Source: Halobacteriovoraceae bacterium (GTDB lineage Bacteria > Bdellovibrionota > Bacteriovoracia > Bacteriovoracales > Bacteriovoracaceae). Taken from it: a stretch of DNA of 7,486 nucleotides. Below the pieces are notes generated by a model. The model saw only the letters and a list, made by a program, of their open reading frames with translations, was not told the DNA's origin and did no database searches. The DNA lies in assembly GCA_018663815.1 (NCBI GenBank), contig JABJPQ010000225.1:1-7486 (forward strand). The letters are read 5' to 3'. How positions within the stretch are numbered: position 1 is the first letter of the stretch; each line of letters begins with the position of its first letter. Both the position numbers and the translations under genes were made by a program. Of the stretch, positions 1 to 6,307 are shown in pieces.

Positions 1-128
1 ATACGAAACATTAAAAGAATACCAGGGTATTGCTTTTTTATGGCGTGATACTGCTCCATCATTGGAGTGAGTTTTACCCCTGCTTTAACAATCTCGTCGA
101 GTCCTAGCGATAGTGGATTTTCGGCCAT
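1..128 (-). CDS. mutS: DNA mismatch repair protein MutS, N-terminal fragment (cut by window edge)
   Basis: Only the first 42 codons are in the window; the gene continues past the left edge. MutS is the cytoplasmic ATPase that recognises base mismatches and small loops and starts mismatch repair. The reading frame starts MAENPLSLG and then contains LTPMMEQYHAIKKQYPG followed by ILLMFR. This matches the conserved MutS mismatch-recognition domain I opening (TPMMxQYxxIKxxYPxxxLxFRxGDFYE). The Phe-Tyr-Glu that stacks on the mismatch would lie just beyond the edge. The ATG is preceded by a GAAGGA-type ribosome site about 7 bases upstream. The roughly 17 residues before the TPMM motif form a slightly long N-terminal tail. 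The gene is divergent from the LPS-transport operon. The family call is firm despite the short fragment. Confidence 0.9.
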   Translation of the reverse strand, partial: MAENPLSLGLDEIVKAGVKLTPMMEQYHAIKKQYPGILLMFR

Positions 129-172
129 TTATTTTCCTTCTATGGATAAGTTTTGTTATAATTTTAGAAGAG

Positions 173-202
173 TTAATATCATAACCTGAGAAATATAGTC
201 AA
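173..202 (-). promoter_or_regulatory. Candidate sigma-70-type promoter for mutS
   Basis: Read on the minus strand, a TTGACT box (202-197) is followed after 18 bases by TATTAA (178-173). This would give a leader of about 35-40 bases before the mutS ATG. The -35 matches five of six consensus bases; the -10 is weaker and the spacing is one base long. The region is very AT-rich, so chance matches are likely. Confidence 0.3.
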
Positions 203-214
203 AAATGATATGAT
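186..214 (+). promoter_or_regulatory. Candidate extended -10 promoter for the lpt-rpoN operon
   Basis: CTGAGA (186-191), a 17-base gap and TATGAT (209-214) form a plausible promoter. The -10 is preceded by TGA, giving the TGn extended -10 element. Transcription would begin near 221, about 55 bases before the likely ATG. A second extended -10 (TGTTATAAT, 154-162) lies upstream but has no matching -35. Both are inferred from consensus matching in AT-rich sequence. Confidence 0.35.
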
Positions 215-275
215 TTTTATTCTTTTAAAAATTTTAAGTGTCTGAAATTATTGATTATTTCCAGTGAAGGATAGA

Positions 276-1262
276 ATGTATAATAAAAAGAATTTAGGAG
301 TTATTTTAATATTTTCAAGTATTGTTCTGCTTGTTCTTTTTATGGCGCTTACAACCCAAAGGGACCGTTTTGGGGTAACAATGGATGGTGCTGTGAAGCA
401 TGATGTGGAGTCTCTTTTTGTTGGGGTTCATTATTTTCGTCTACTAGATCTTGTTCCAAACTTTGAGCTTAAATCTAAAAGCCTAGTCATTACTAATAAT
501 AATCTTTTTAATTTTATAGACCCACGGGGTGTGTTTTTAAGTAAAGATAGCCAAACTAGGTATCAAGCCAATAAGGGCTTTTTAAATCAATCGACTAGTA
601 ATCTAGAACTTTTTGGCGATGTACGTCTTGCGGATGAGTATTCAGATTATGTGAGTGATACTTTAAAATACGATGGAAAAAATGAAATTATTTATGCTAA
701 CGGTAATGTCTCATCTCAGGTTATCGATAAAAAAACCTTGGATATCATTAAGCTTAGCTCCCATAAACTAACTTCTTATATGGCCGAAAAGAGAGTTGAA
801 CTCATGGGTTCAGTTAAGGGGCGTTTAATTCGTAAAAGAAGATATGAAACTGGTTTCAAATTTCGTGCCGAAGAGGCTGAATTTAACTCACCGAAATCAC
901 GTTTGGAGCTGGCTAAGTCTGTGAAAATATATCGAAATAATTATTATTTAAAGGCAGAAAAAGCAGAAATTTTTTTAGAAAACTACAATAAAAAGCTCAA
1001 GTACTACGTACTTTATGACGATGTTAAACTAGAGGAAAAGCTTCAGCTAACAAATGGCAAGCTTCAAACGAGAAGGGCGTACTCAGAAAAACTTGAGGGA
1101 CACCAAAGAAGTGGGAAGATTGTGTTAACTGGCGCTCCTCGAGTAGAGCAAGGTCGTGATGTTATAAAAGGCTACCAAATTACTTTGCATGAAAATGTAG
1201 AGATGGTGGAAGTTGATGACTCACAATCGAGTTTTAATTTAAAAAGGAATAGGAATGACTGA
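276..1262 (+). CDS. lptC: LPS-export bridge protein: LptC-like with C-terminal LptA/OstA-like repeats
   Basis: Likely periplasmic part of the Lpt machine that passes LPS from the inner-membrane LptBFG transporter across the periplasm. The 328-residue protein has one N-terminal membrane anchor (about 7-25) and then periplasmic sequence. Residues about 60-190 look like LptC (a LELFGDV stretch near 110-116 and IIYANGNV near 138-145). Residues about 195-316 add further strand repeats of LptA/OstA type ([40 protein letters not shown]). LptC is usually about 190 residues, so this is much longer, and no separate lptA follows; a fused LptC-LptA is the simplest reading. The ATG at 276 is preferred to the in-frame GTG at 264, because the GAAGGA ribosome site overlaps that GTG. 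The end overlaps lptB by 8 bases. Family call is good; the fusion is inferred. Confidence 0.82.
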   Translation: MYNKKNLGVILIFSSIVLLVLFMALTTQRDRFGVTMDGAVKHDVESLFVGVHYFRLLDLVPNFELKSKSLVITNNNLFNFIDPRGVFLSKDSQTRYQANKGFLNQSTSNLELFGDVRLADEYSDYVSDTLKYDGKNEIIYANGNVSSQVIDKKTLDIIKLSSHKLTSYMAEKRVELMGSVKGRLIRKRRYETGFKFRAEEAEFNSPKSRLELAKSVKIYRNNYYLKAEKAEIFLENYNKKLKYYVLYDDVKLEEKLQLTNGKLQTRRAYSEKLEGHQRSGKIVLTGAPRVEQGRDVIKGYQITLHENVEMVEVDDSQSSFNLKRNRND

Positions 1263-1983
1263 CACTAGCTTTGAGGCAACAGAACTACAAAAAATCTATA
1301 ATGATAGAGCGGTAGTTAAAGATGTTAGCATTAGTGTTAATCGTGGCGAAATTGTTGGTTTACTCGGCCCTAATGGCGCGGGAAAAACAACATGCTTTTA
1401 TATGATGGTTGGACTTGTTAAGGCCGATAACGGAAATATTCAACTTGATGGAGAGGATGTAACAAGACTTCCTTTACATGAAAGGGCTCACAGGGGGATT
1501 GGATATTTGCCACAGGAAGCTTCGGTGTTTCGTGAGCTATCGGTGGAGGAAAATATTTTTTCTGTTTTAGAAATTAGAAAGATTTTTAAAAATGAAAAAA
1601 AGAATTTATTAGAAAGGCTGATTAAAGATTTTGGATTAAATCATATTAGAAAGTCTAAAGGGCGGGAGCTTTCGGGTGGAGAAAGACGACGGGTTGAAAT
1701 TGCAAGGTGTTTGGCGCTTGATCCAAAATTTGTTCTTTTAGATGAACCGTTTGCAGGTGTTGATCCATTAGCGGTAAGTGATATTCAAAAAATTGTGAAG
1801 GATTTAAAGAAGAGAAATATAGGTGTGCTCATTACGGATCATAATGTTAGAGAAACTCTTGGCATCGTTGATCGAGCATTTATTATGAGCGCAGGGGAAT
1901 TACTTGTAAGTGGAACTCCAGATGAGATTGTAAAGTCTGAAGTTGCGCGAAAATTTTACTTAGGTGAAGAGTTTAAACTCTAA
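1255..1983 (+). CDS. lptB: LPS export ABC transporter ATP-binding protein LptB
   Basis: Cytoplasmic ATPase that powers LPS extraction from the inner membrane by LptF/LptG and its movement along LptC and LptA. At 242 residues it has the family's normal length. All nucleotide-binding motifs are intact: Walker [10 protein letters not shown] (38-46), Q-loop Gln87 in [13 protein letters not shown], signature LSGGE (139-143), Walker B VLLDE (160-164) followed by PFAGVDP, and switch His196 in [10 protein letters not shown]. The [11 protein letters not shown] and [10 protein letters not shown] stretches are characteristic of LptB rather than of amino-acid-type ABC ATPases. The ATG overlaps the end of the upstream LptC-like gene and has an AAGGAA site five bases before it, so the two are probably translationally coupled. 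The partner genes lptF and lptG are not in the window. Confidence 0.97.
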   Translation: MTDTSFEATELQKIYNDRAVVKDVSISVNRGEIVGLLGPNGAGKTTCFYMMVGLVKADNGNIQLDGEDVTRLPLHERAHRGIGYLPQEASVFRELSVEENIFSVLEIRKIFKNEKKNLLERLIKDFGLNHIRKSKGRELSGGERRRVEIARCLALDPKFVLLDEPFAGVDPLAVSDIQKIVKDLKKRNIGVLITDHNVRETLGIVDRAFIMSAGELLVSGTPDEIVKSEVARKFYLGEEFKL

Positions 1984-2057
1984 AAACCATAACCAAAGCG
2001 ATCTTTTGATGAGATCAAAAAAATTAAACATGGATTGTTAACTTATTGGAGCGAGAT

Positions 2058-3506
2058 ATGGCACAAAAGATGTCGTTGAATCTGAAACAATCACAAAGCT
2101 TAATGATGACGCCACAGTTACAACAGGCGATTAAGCTACTCACTCTTACTCATATGGAGATGACAAGTGTTATCGCCAAAGAGATGATTGAAAACCCAAT
2201 GCTAGAAGAGACGGGTAATGAATCAACAGCTCAAGAGGTAGAAGCCAGAAGTAAAGAGACCAAAGAAAAAAAGGCCGATGATTTTTCTGGACCTGAATTG
2301 ATTGAAAAATCTAATGATAATTTTGATTGGGATAAGTATATTGAAAATTATAATTCAAACTCATCTACTCCCTACACTAAGGAAGTACGTTCAAAAGACG
2401 ATGCTCCTAATTATGAAAACATGGTTTCAAAAGGTGAAAATCTTGCAGAACATCTTGCATGGCAATTAAGAATGGAGCACTTAACAGATGAAGAATGGAC
2501 GTTTGCGAAATCAGTCATTCACAATATAAATGAAGACGGTTACTTAGATGAAAACCTAGAAGAGTTAATGGCTAAATCAACACTAGATAATGAAGATGCG
2601 CTTGAGCTATTAAAAATGATTCAACATCTTGATCCTGTCGGGTGTGGAGCGAGGGATTTACAAGAGTGTCTTCTTGTTCAAGCACAAGCGTTAGAACTAT
2701 CAGTTCCACTTGTTGAAATTTTAATTAAAGATCATTTAGATGATTTAATTAAAAGAGATTTTAAAAAGATTGAAAAAGCGATTGGTGTCGATGTTGATGT
2801 TATTAAAGATGCTGAGTGTGTACTTCATTCGTTTAACCCAAAACCAGGGCGATTAATCAGTCCTGAGGATACTCAGTATGTTGTGCCTGATATTTATATT
2901 AGAGAAGTTGGTGGAGAATTACAGGTTCACCTAAATAGTGAAGGTGTACCGAGTTTAAAAGTATCTAATCTTTACAAAGGTCTTATCAATAAGAGTAAAG
3001 AAAAAGATGAAACAAGTGATTATGTGCAAGACAAATTAAGATCAGCTCTGTGGCTAATTAAGTCTATTGAGAATAGACAAAAGACAATAGAAAAAGTTGC
3101 TCATGCCATTATTCGGTATCAGCCAGAGTTCTTTAAAAAAGGAACTATTGCTTTAAAGCCAATGATTCTCAAAGATATTGCTAATGAAATTGGGGTTCAC
3201 GAATCAACTGTTTCAAGAGTAACGACCAATAAATTTGTACATACTCCAATTGGAACGTATGAATTAAAATTCTTTTTTAATGCTGGTATTGGTGGAAAAA
3301 ATGGTGGGATTGATATCGCAAGTGAGAGCTTGAAACTTAAAATAAAAGAACTTATTGATCATGAGGATCGTAAAAAACCTCTGTCCGATCAAAAGATCGC
3401 GGATATTTTGAGTAAGTCGGATATTAAGGTCGCTAGAAGAACAGTAGCAAAATACCGCGAAGGGATGAGAATTTCACCTTCATCTAAGCGAAAAAACGCT
3501 AGTTAA
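2058..3506 (+). CDS. rpoN: RNA polymerase sigma-54 factor RpoN
   Basis: Alternative sigma factor that binds -24/-12 promoters and needs AAA+ activators to open DNA. The 482-residue product shows the three sigma-54 regions. Region I (about 4-48) is Gln/Leu-rich: LNLKQSQSLMMTPQLQQAIKLL. Region II is a variable acidic linker (about 50-120). The rest holds the core-binding domain (HLDPVGCGARDLQECL), a helix-turn-helix near 371-392 (LKDIANEIGVHESTVSRVTT) and the RpoN box ARRTVAKYRE (459-468) that reads the -24 element. The ATG at 2058 follows GGAG by six bases; an in-frame TTG at 2046 lies upstream of that site and is less likely. The gene lies 74 bases after lptB and before hpf, the classical neighbourhood. 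Sigma-54 targets in this window were not apparent. Confidence 0.98.
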   Translation: MAQKMSLNLKQSQSLMMTPQLQQAIKLLTLTHMEMTSVIAKEMIENPMLEETGNESTAQEVEARSKETKEKKADDFSGPELIEKSNDNFDWDKYIENYNSNSSTPYTKEVRSKDDAPNYENMVSKGENLAEHLAWQLRMEHLTDEEWTFAKSVIHNINEDGYLDENLEELMAKSTLDNEDALELLKMIQHLDPVGCGARDLQECLLVQAQALELSVPLVEILIKDHLDDLIKRDFKKIEKAIGVDVDVIKDAECVLHSFNPKPGRLISPEDTQYVVPDIYIREVGGELQVHLNSEGVPSLKVSNLYKGLINKSKEKDETSDYVQDKLRSALWLIKSIENRQKTIEKVAHAIIRYQPEFFKKGTIALKPMILKDIANEIGVHESTVSRVTTNKFVHTPIGTYELKFFFNAGIGGKNGGIDIASESLKLKIKELIDHEDRKKPLSDQKIADILSKSDIKVARRTVAKYREGMRISPSSKRKNAS

Positions 3507-3649
3507 TAAGTGAAAATTATTTAGAACTTGAGTGATTAATTTAAAAGGTAAATAAATATAAGGAAATAATAAAGGAGGAATTTCAAAAATCCGATAAGAT
3601 AGTTATAGCGTTTAATAAACGAAACTTTTAAAGAAAAAGAGGCATTTTT
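3507..3649 (+). promoter_or_regulatory. rpoN-hpf intergenic leader with orphan ribosome site and palindrome
   Basis: This 143-base AT-rich gap holds no gene. It contains a near-perfect Shine-Dalgarno sequence AAAGGAGG (3571-3578) with no ATG, GTG or TTG within about 15 bases downstream, and a 13-base palindrome CGTTTA-A-TAAACG (3609-3621) 28 bases before the hpf ATG. A weak promoter (TTGAGT at 3528-3533, 17 bases, AATAAA) could let hpf be transcribed separately from rpoN. No terminator with a T-run follows rpoN, so read-through is also possible. A regulatory role is inference. Confidence 0.3.
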
Positions 3650-4042
3650 ATGAAAATTATTAGTTCTTTTAAACACCTTGAACACACACCAGCTCTAGAT
3701 GCAAAGATTGAGCTTAAATCACAAAAATTAAAAAAGTTTTTTGATGGAAACTTCGATGTTCATTGGACATGTTATGTAAGAGATGACGGTGCTCATTGTG
3801 CTGACATTAAATTATTAGGTCCAAGCTTTGAGTATCATGCCGGTGCGCATTCAGATACACTTTATAAAAGTCTAGATATTGCAGTTAATAAAATTGAAAA
3901 ACAAGTTTCAAAAAAGAAAGATAAATGGAAAAGCAGAATTTCTCATAAGCATAAACCTTCAGCGAAAGAGCAATTTATTGCAGAAGTAGAAAAGGATGAA
4001 GCGTATTGGCAAGATAAAAAAGAAGGGAAGTTGGTTTCGTAA
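3650..4042 (+). CDS. hpf: Ribosome hibernation-promoting factor (short HPF/YfiA/RaiA family)
   Basis: Small ribosome-binding protein that occupies the mRNA/tRNA channel of the 30S subunit in starved or stationary cells, silencing and protecting ribosomes. The 130-residue product has the single beta-alpha-beta-beta-beta-alpha family domain over about residues 1-95: an opening MKIISSFKHLEHTPALDAKIELK, HCADIKLLG, then DTLYKSLDIAVNKIEKQVSKKKDKWK. The second helix is very basic, as expected for rRNA contact. The dimerising C-terminal domain of long HPF is missing; instead there is a charged tail of about 35 residues ending KEGKLVS, so it is a short form slightly longer than typical. The start has a modest AGAGG site. 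Its position after rpoN is the common arrangement, and a strong terminator follows. Confidence 0.92.
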   Translation: MKIISSFKHLEHTPALDAKIELKSQKLKKFFDGNFDVHWTCYVRDDGAHCADIKLLGPSFEYHAGAHSDTLYKSLDIAVNKIEKQVSKKKDKWKSRISHKHKPSAKEQFIAEVEKDEAYWQDKKEGKLVS

Positions 4043-4051
4043 GTTTTGTTG

Positions 4052-4080
4052 AGCCCTGCATTTTCTTGTAGGGCTTTTTT
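4052..4080 (+). terminator. Rho-independent terminator of the lpt-rpoN-hpf cluster
   Basis: AGCCCTGCA (4052-4060) pairs with TGTAGGGCT (4067-4075) with one G-U pair and a six-base loop, followed by T at 4076-4080. It lies ten bases after the hpf stop. On the minus strand the hairpin is not followed by a T-run, so it should work mainly for plus-strand transcripts. Confidence 0.9.
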
Positions 4081-4104
4081 CTTGTTTTGTTCCAATGTCT
4101 AAAC

Positions 4105-4383
4105 TTAAATTTTTTTTAGATCAGGCGCTATTTTTAGATAAAATGAATCGTCAATTCTTGTTCTTAAAATAATATCGACTTTATAGGTTAAATCACTTTC
4201 TTCAAAAGCCTCATCGAGCCGTGAAACTATATCTGGTGTAATTGTTTTATCATCAATTAAAATATCGAGATCAGAGTCAGGTCTATTTGAATCGTTGGAG
4301 CGTGAGCCAAAAATAAACGTAGGGTTTTCCCTTAAATCATAGTGTTTTAATAGGATGGATTTAACAGTCCTTAAGTTTATCAT
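4105..4383 (-). CDS. mntA: MntA-like minimal nucleotidyltransferase, probable antitoxin
   Basis: Minimal nucleotidyltransferase of the MNT (HI0073/MntA) class. In the characterised HepT/MntA system the antitoxin transfers AMP from ATP to a tyrosine of the HEPN toxin and so inactivates it. The 92-residue protein shows the exact GSX10DXD signature: Gly26-Ser27, ten residues, Asp38-Leu-Asp40, then a third candidate metal-binding Asp at 70 (YKVDIIL). Apart from the short helical ends there is no other domain, as normal for the class. It lies downstream of, and overlaps by 23 bases, the HEPN gene, so translation is probably coupled; its own ribosome site (GAGA before AATTAA) is weak. The family is firmly recognised; the antitoxin role is inferred from the partner and intact motifs. 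Confidence 0.9.
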   Translation of the reverse strand: MINLRTVKSILLKHYDLRENPTFIFGSRSNDSNRPDSDLDILIDDKTITPDIVSRLDEAFEESDLTYKVDIILRTRIDDSFYLKIAPDLKKI

Positions 4384-4753
4384 TTAATTTCTCGAGTAGA
4401 GCTCTGGCGTCAAGACCAAAAGCCTTAATATCGTCGTATACTTGTTCAGCAGTTTTCTGATTATACGTATGACTGGTTCTATTTCGAGCATCAATATATT
4501 TAAACCAAGTATCTATATTCCCAATTAAATTTTCTTGATGAGCGTCTCTAAATAAAGGTTTAGGGCTTGAGCTAACATCTTGGCGACCAAGTTCCAAAAG
4601 TAATTTCCGAATAGATTTCCAACACAACTCAAAGGTATATTCAAAACGTTGAATAACACCATCCCTTTCTAGCTCAGATTTGGGGGGAGATAGCATCGCT
4701 TGTTCAAAAGTATTTAATGCATCATTTAATGCTTGGAAATGGATTTTACTCAT
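4361..4753 (-). CDS. hepT: HEPN-domain HepT-like toxin (HI0074-type nucleotidyltransferase-associated protein)
   Basis: Four-helix HEPN protein of the HI0074 type, once called nucleotidyltransferase substrate-binding protein. Characterised HepT members are toxins with ribonuclease activity. The 130-residue product contains the family landmarks RDGVIQRFEYTFELCWKSIRK (30-50), SSPKPLFRDAHQENLI (62-77) and WFKYIDARNRTSHTYN (83-98). The last includes the complete RX4HXY motif: Arg90, His95, and Tyr97, the position AMPylated by MntA in the studied system. All catalytic residues are therefore present and the toxin looks intact. It is the first gene of a two-gene minus-strand operon, with the mntA-like gene overlapping its end. 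The start lacks a strong ribosome site (only AGAG/TAGA about 8-14 bases upstream). Toxicity and RNase activity are inferred. Confidence 0.88.
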   Translation of the reverse strand: MSKIHFQALNDALNTFEQAMLSPPKSELERDGVIQRFEYTFELCWKSIRKLLLELGRQDVSSSPKPLFRDAHQENLIGNIDTWFKYIDARNRTSHTYNQKTAEQVYDDIKAFGLDARALLEKLNDKLKDC

Positions 4754-4805
4754 ATATCTACTCTAGCGAAATCTTTATTAAATGAATAGAATTTAAATAT
4801 TTGGA

Positions 4806-4811
4806 ATTATA
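4806..4811 (-). promoter_or_regulatory. Candidate -10 box for the hepT-mntA pair
   Basis: On the minus strand this reads TATAAT, a perfect -10 consensus, 52 bases before the hepT ATG. No good -35 is visible; the expected position falls inside the stem of the dksA terminator. The pair must have its own promoter if that terminator is efficient, and this is the best candidate in the short gap. Confidence 0.35.
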
Positions 4812-4812
4812 C

Positions 4813-4841
4813 AAAAAGCCCCATACAAAATATGGGGCTTT
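4813..4841 (-). terminator. Rho-independent terminator of dksA
   Basis: An 11-base perfect stem (AAAGCCCCATA at 4815-4825 and TATGGGGCTTT at 4831-4841) encloses a five-base loop. Read on the minus strand the stem ends in TTT and continues TT, forming a T-run of five. It lies 34 bases after the dksA stop and separates dksA from the hepT-mntA pair. Confidence 0.88.
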
Positions 4842-4874
4842 CTCCAAAGATTGAATCAAAAAATTAGGTAAAAC

Positions 4875-5210
4875 TTAAGGAGAACACTTAATACATATTG
4901 CTGTGTGTGGAAGTGCTTTTAAGCGAGATTCGGAAATCTCTTCCCCACAACTCATACATACTCCATATTCATTTTCATCAATCCTCTTAATCGCTAATTC
5001 AATATTTGAGAGTCTATCTGATTCAATATCTTCAAGGTGATCAATGACCTCGTCATTGACAATTTCTTGTGCTTGCTCACTTGAGTCAGCAGAAATTGAA
5101 CCACCTTGTCGAGTTTTGTCTTTACCCAAGGCTTGGACTCTTTTACTCAGGCTTTCTCTTTGCTCTTCAAGTAAACTTTTGTACTCTTGCATTTTTTCAT
5201 CTGTCATCAT
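4875..5210 (-). CDS. DksA/TraR-family zinc-finger transcription regulator
   Basis: RNA-polymerase secondary-channel regulator family; DksA works with ppGpp to redirect transcription during starvation. The 111-residue product has an N-terminal coiled-coil half (about 5-80) and a four-cysteine zinc finger, C85-MS-C88, 17 residues, C106-IK-C109, with the family stretch NEYGVCMSCGEEI. The coiled-coil tip, where DksA has DxxDxA, reads Asp42-Ser-Ser-Glu45-Gln-Ala47, so the second acidic residue is Glu. It is shorter than E. coli DksA (151 residues) and longer than TraR (about 73), like many small DksA-type proteins, so DksA itself is not claimed. AAGGAG lies six bases before the first of two adjacent ATG codons, so the 5210 start is chosen. 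It is divergent from the usp operon. Confidence 0.9.
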   Translation of the reverse strand: MMTDEKMQEYKSLLEEQRESLSKRVQALGKDKTRQGGSISADSSEQAQEIVNDEVIDHLEDIESDRLSNIELAIKRIDENEYGVCMSCGEEISESRLKALPHTAICIKCSP

Positions 5211-5309
5211 GTTCTTCTCCTTACTTAATACCTGAGTTAATAATAATTCATAATTTCTGTGCGTATATGAGCTAGGGAAATGAATAACTTGATTTATATC
5301 AGAAAATCT

Positions 5310-5338
5310 TTGAATAGAGATCAGTCACGGATTACAAT
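5310..5338 (+). promoter_or_regulatory. Sigma-70-type promoter of the usp-cytochrome-CBS operon
   Basis: TTGAAT (5310-5315), a 17-base spacer and TACAAT (5333-5338) match the housekeeping consensus at four and five of six positions. Transcription would start near 5345, about 33 bases before the ATG, leaving room for the AAAGGAG ribosome site. It is the best promoter match in the window. Confidence 0.55.
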
Positions 5339-5377
5339 GTTGGAGTAAAATAAATTGAAGGTAACAAAGGAGTCGGT

Positions 5378-5818
5378 ATGAAAAAAGTAATGGTATGTGT
5401 AGACTTAAGTGATGAATCAATTGAGTTTTTTAAAAAAAGTTTAAAGGCCGTTGATTGGTCTGGCATTGATGAAGTTCATTTTGTTCATGGTTTTCAAAAA
5501 CATATTTATGCGGATAATTTTTATTTCACAACTTTCCCACTAGAAACTGAGTTTGCAGATATTGAAAAGTCAGTGGTTGATGTTATGAAAACTTTTGAGG
5601 CTGAGATTTATGGAGATAAAAAGAAACCTAACATTGTTAACAAATGTATTATTTCTAACACACCCAAAAAAGCGATGAGTGAATATGCCAAAGAAAGTAA
5701 TGTTGATGAGATGATTATTGCAACTCGAGGACATACTGGAATTGAAGGTTTGTTTGCAAGTTCGTTTGCAGAGTATATGCTCAGACATGCAGCTTGTAAT
5801 TTAAGGATATTGAGATAA
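5378..5818 (+). CDS. Universal stress protein (UspA family), single domain
   Basis: Cytoplasmic Usp-fold protein of 146 residues. The fold is recognised from the opening MKKVMVCVDLSDESIEFFKKSL, a mid-region AMSEYAKESNVDEMIIATRGHTG and the end FAEYMLRHAACNLRILR, all diagnostic. ATP-binding members carry G-X2-G-X9-G-(S/T). Here the aligned positions read Ala115-Thr-Arg-Gly118, nine residues, Ser128-Ser129, so two glycines are replaced and nucleotide binding may be altered or lost. The insert between strands (about 40-80) is long and aromatic-rich. AAAGGAG precedes the ATG by six bases. It heads a three-gene operon with a cytochrome c lipoprotein and a CBS protein, which suggests a role in energy or redox stress. 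The exact function is unknown. Confidence 0.93.
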   Translation: MKKVMVCVDLSDESIEFFKKSLKAVDWSGIDEVHFVHGFQKHIYADNFYFTTFPLETEFADIEKSVVDVMKTFEAEIYGDKKKPNIVNKCIISNTPKKAMSEYAKESNVDEMIIATRGHTGIEGLFASSFAEYMLRHAACNLRILR

Positions 5819-5827
5819 AATATCTCA
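5811..5827 (+). promoter_or_regulatory. Intercistronic hairpin at the usp/cytochrome junction
   Basis: TGAGATA and TATCTCA form a perfect seven-base stem with a three-base loop across the usp stop codon. It ends immediately before the AAGGAG (5829-5834) of the cytochrome gene. No T-run follows, so it is not a standard terminator; it could modulate ribosome access or mRNA processing. Role inferred. Confidence 0.35.
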
Positions 5828-5839
5828 TAAGGAGAATAC

Positions 5840-6307
5840 ATGGAAGTTAGAAGATATTTTATGAGTGTTGTTTTACTTTTGTTTGTTGTTGCTCTTGGGT
5901 GCACGCAAGTGAATACGCAATCAAAGGATCATTACGATAGCAAAAGAACTTTTAGACATGGGATTGTTCCTGTTCCAGTACCCGCTAGTAAGGATGCGGC
6001 AGGGGATAAAAAATTTCCCAAGGTAGATAATAAGTCAGTGGCATTGGGTAAAGTTTTGTACAAACAGAACTGTTATAGCTGTCATGGAATTAACGGACAA
6101 GGAGATGGCCCAAGAAGTGTTGATCAGGAAACAATTCCTGTTAACTTGATTGATATGGCCAGAAAGGTTCCTAACTTTAATTTTTATATGATGGTTTCTC
6201 AGTGGCAAAATGAAATGCCAGGTTGGCAAAATGTTCTCTCCCCTAAAGAGATTACAGATATTAAAAACTATATTATTCATTTGGCGCAAACTACTAGTGC
6301 ACAATGA
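5840..6307 (+). CDS. Monohaem cytochrome c lipoprotein
   Basis: Exported electron carrier or redox sensor of 155 residues. Residues 1-20 form a lipoprotein signal peptide ending in the lipobox ALGC with Cys21 as the lipidation site, so the protein should be membrane-tethered in the periplasm or at the outer membrane. A Pro/Val-rich linker (about 40-60) leads to a class I cytochrome c domain: GKVLYKQNCYSCHGINGQGDG with the haem motif Cys78-Tyr-Ser-Cys81-His82, and a probable axial Met126 in NEMPGW, followed by a C-terminal helix LSPKEITDIKNYIIHL. Residue Asn124 is not Gln 87-like in any catalytic sense; no enzymatic domain is attached. A good AAGGAG sits five bases before the ATG. The stop overlaps the CBS start (ATGA). 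The redox partner is unknown; the CXXCH domain resembles subunits of respiratory or reductase complexes. Confidence 0.93.
   Translation: MEVRRYFMSVVLLLFVVALGCTQVNTQSKDHYDSKRTFRHGIVPVPVPASKDAAGDKKFPKVDNKSVALGKVLYKQNCYSCHGINGQGDGPRSVDQETIPVNLIDMARKVPNFNFYMMVSQWQNEMPGWQNVLSPKEITDIKNYIIHLAQTTSAQ

Noticed and set aside
264..275. GTG start for the LptC-like gene
   Set aside because: The GAAGGA ribosome site overlaps this GTG and is correctly placed for the ATG at 276.
2004..2020. Hairpin TTTTGAT/ATCAAAA between lptB and rpoN
   Set aside because: The stem is weak and AT-rich, and on the transcribed strand it is followed by A, not T, so it is not a terminator.
2046..2057. TTG start for rpoN
   Set aside because: The GGAG ribosome site lies just inside this extension and is six bases from the ATG at 2058, where sigma-54 region I naturally begins.
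3484..3495. Short AGCG/CGCT inverted repeat at the end of rpoN
   Set aside because: Only four base pairs, inside coding sequence and without a T-run.
4052..4841. Mobile element carrying the hepT-mntA pair
   Set aside because: No transposase, integrase, terminal inverted repeats or target duplication can be seen; the flanking hairpins are ordinary, unrelated terminators.
5044..5275. Two overlapping plus-strand open frames opposite dksA
   Set aside because: They are antisense to a firmly recognised zinc-finger gene, show no domain and lack a good ribosome site.
5570..5904. Two minus-strand open frames opposite usp and the cytochrome start
   Set aside because: They are antisense to recognised genes and have no ribosome site or family resemblance.
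6035..6304. Minus-strand open frame opposite the cytochrome c domain
   Set aside because: The plus strand carries a clear CXXCH cytochrome; this frame is its antisense shadow.
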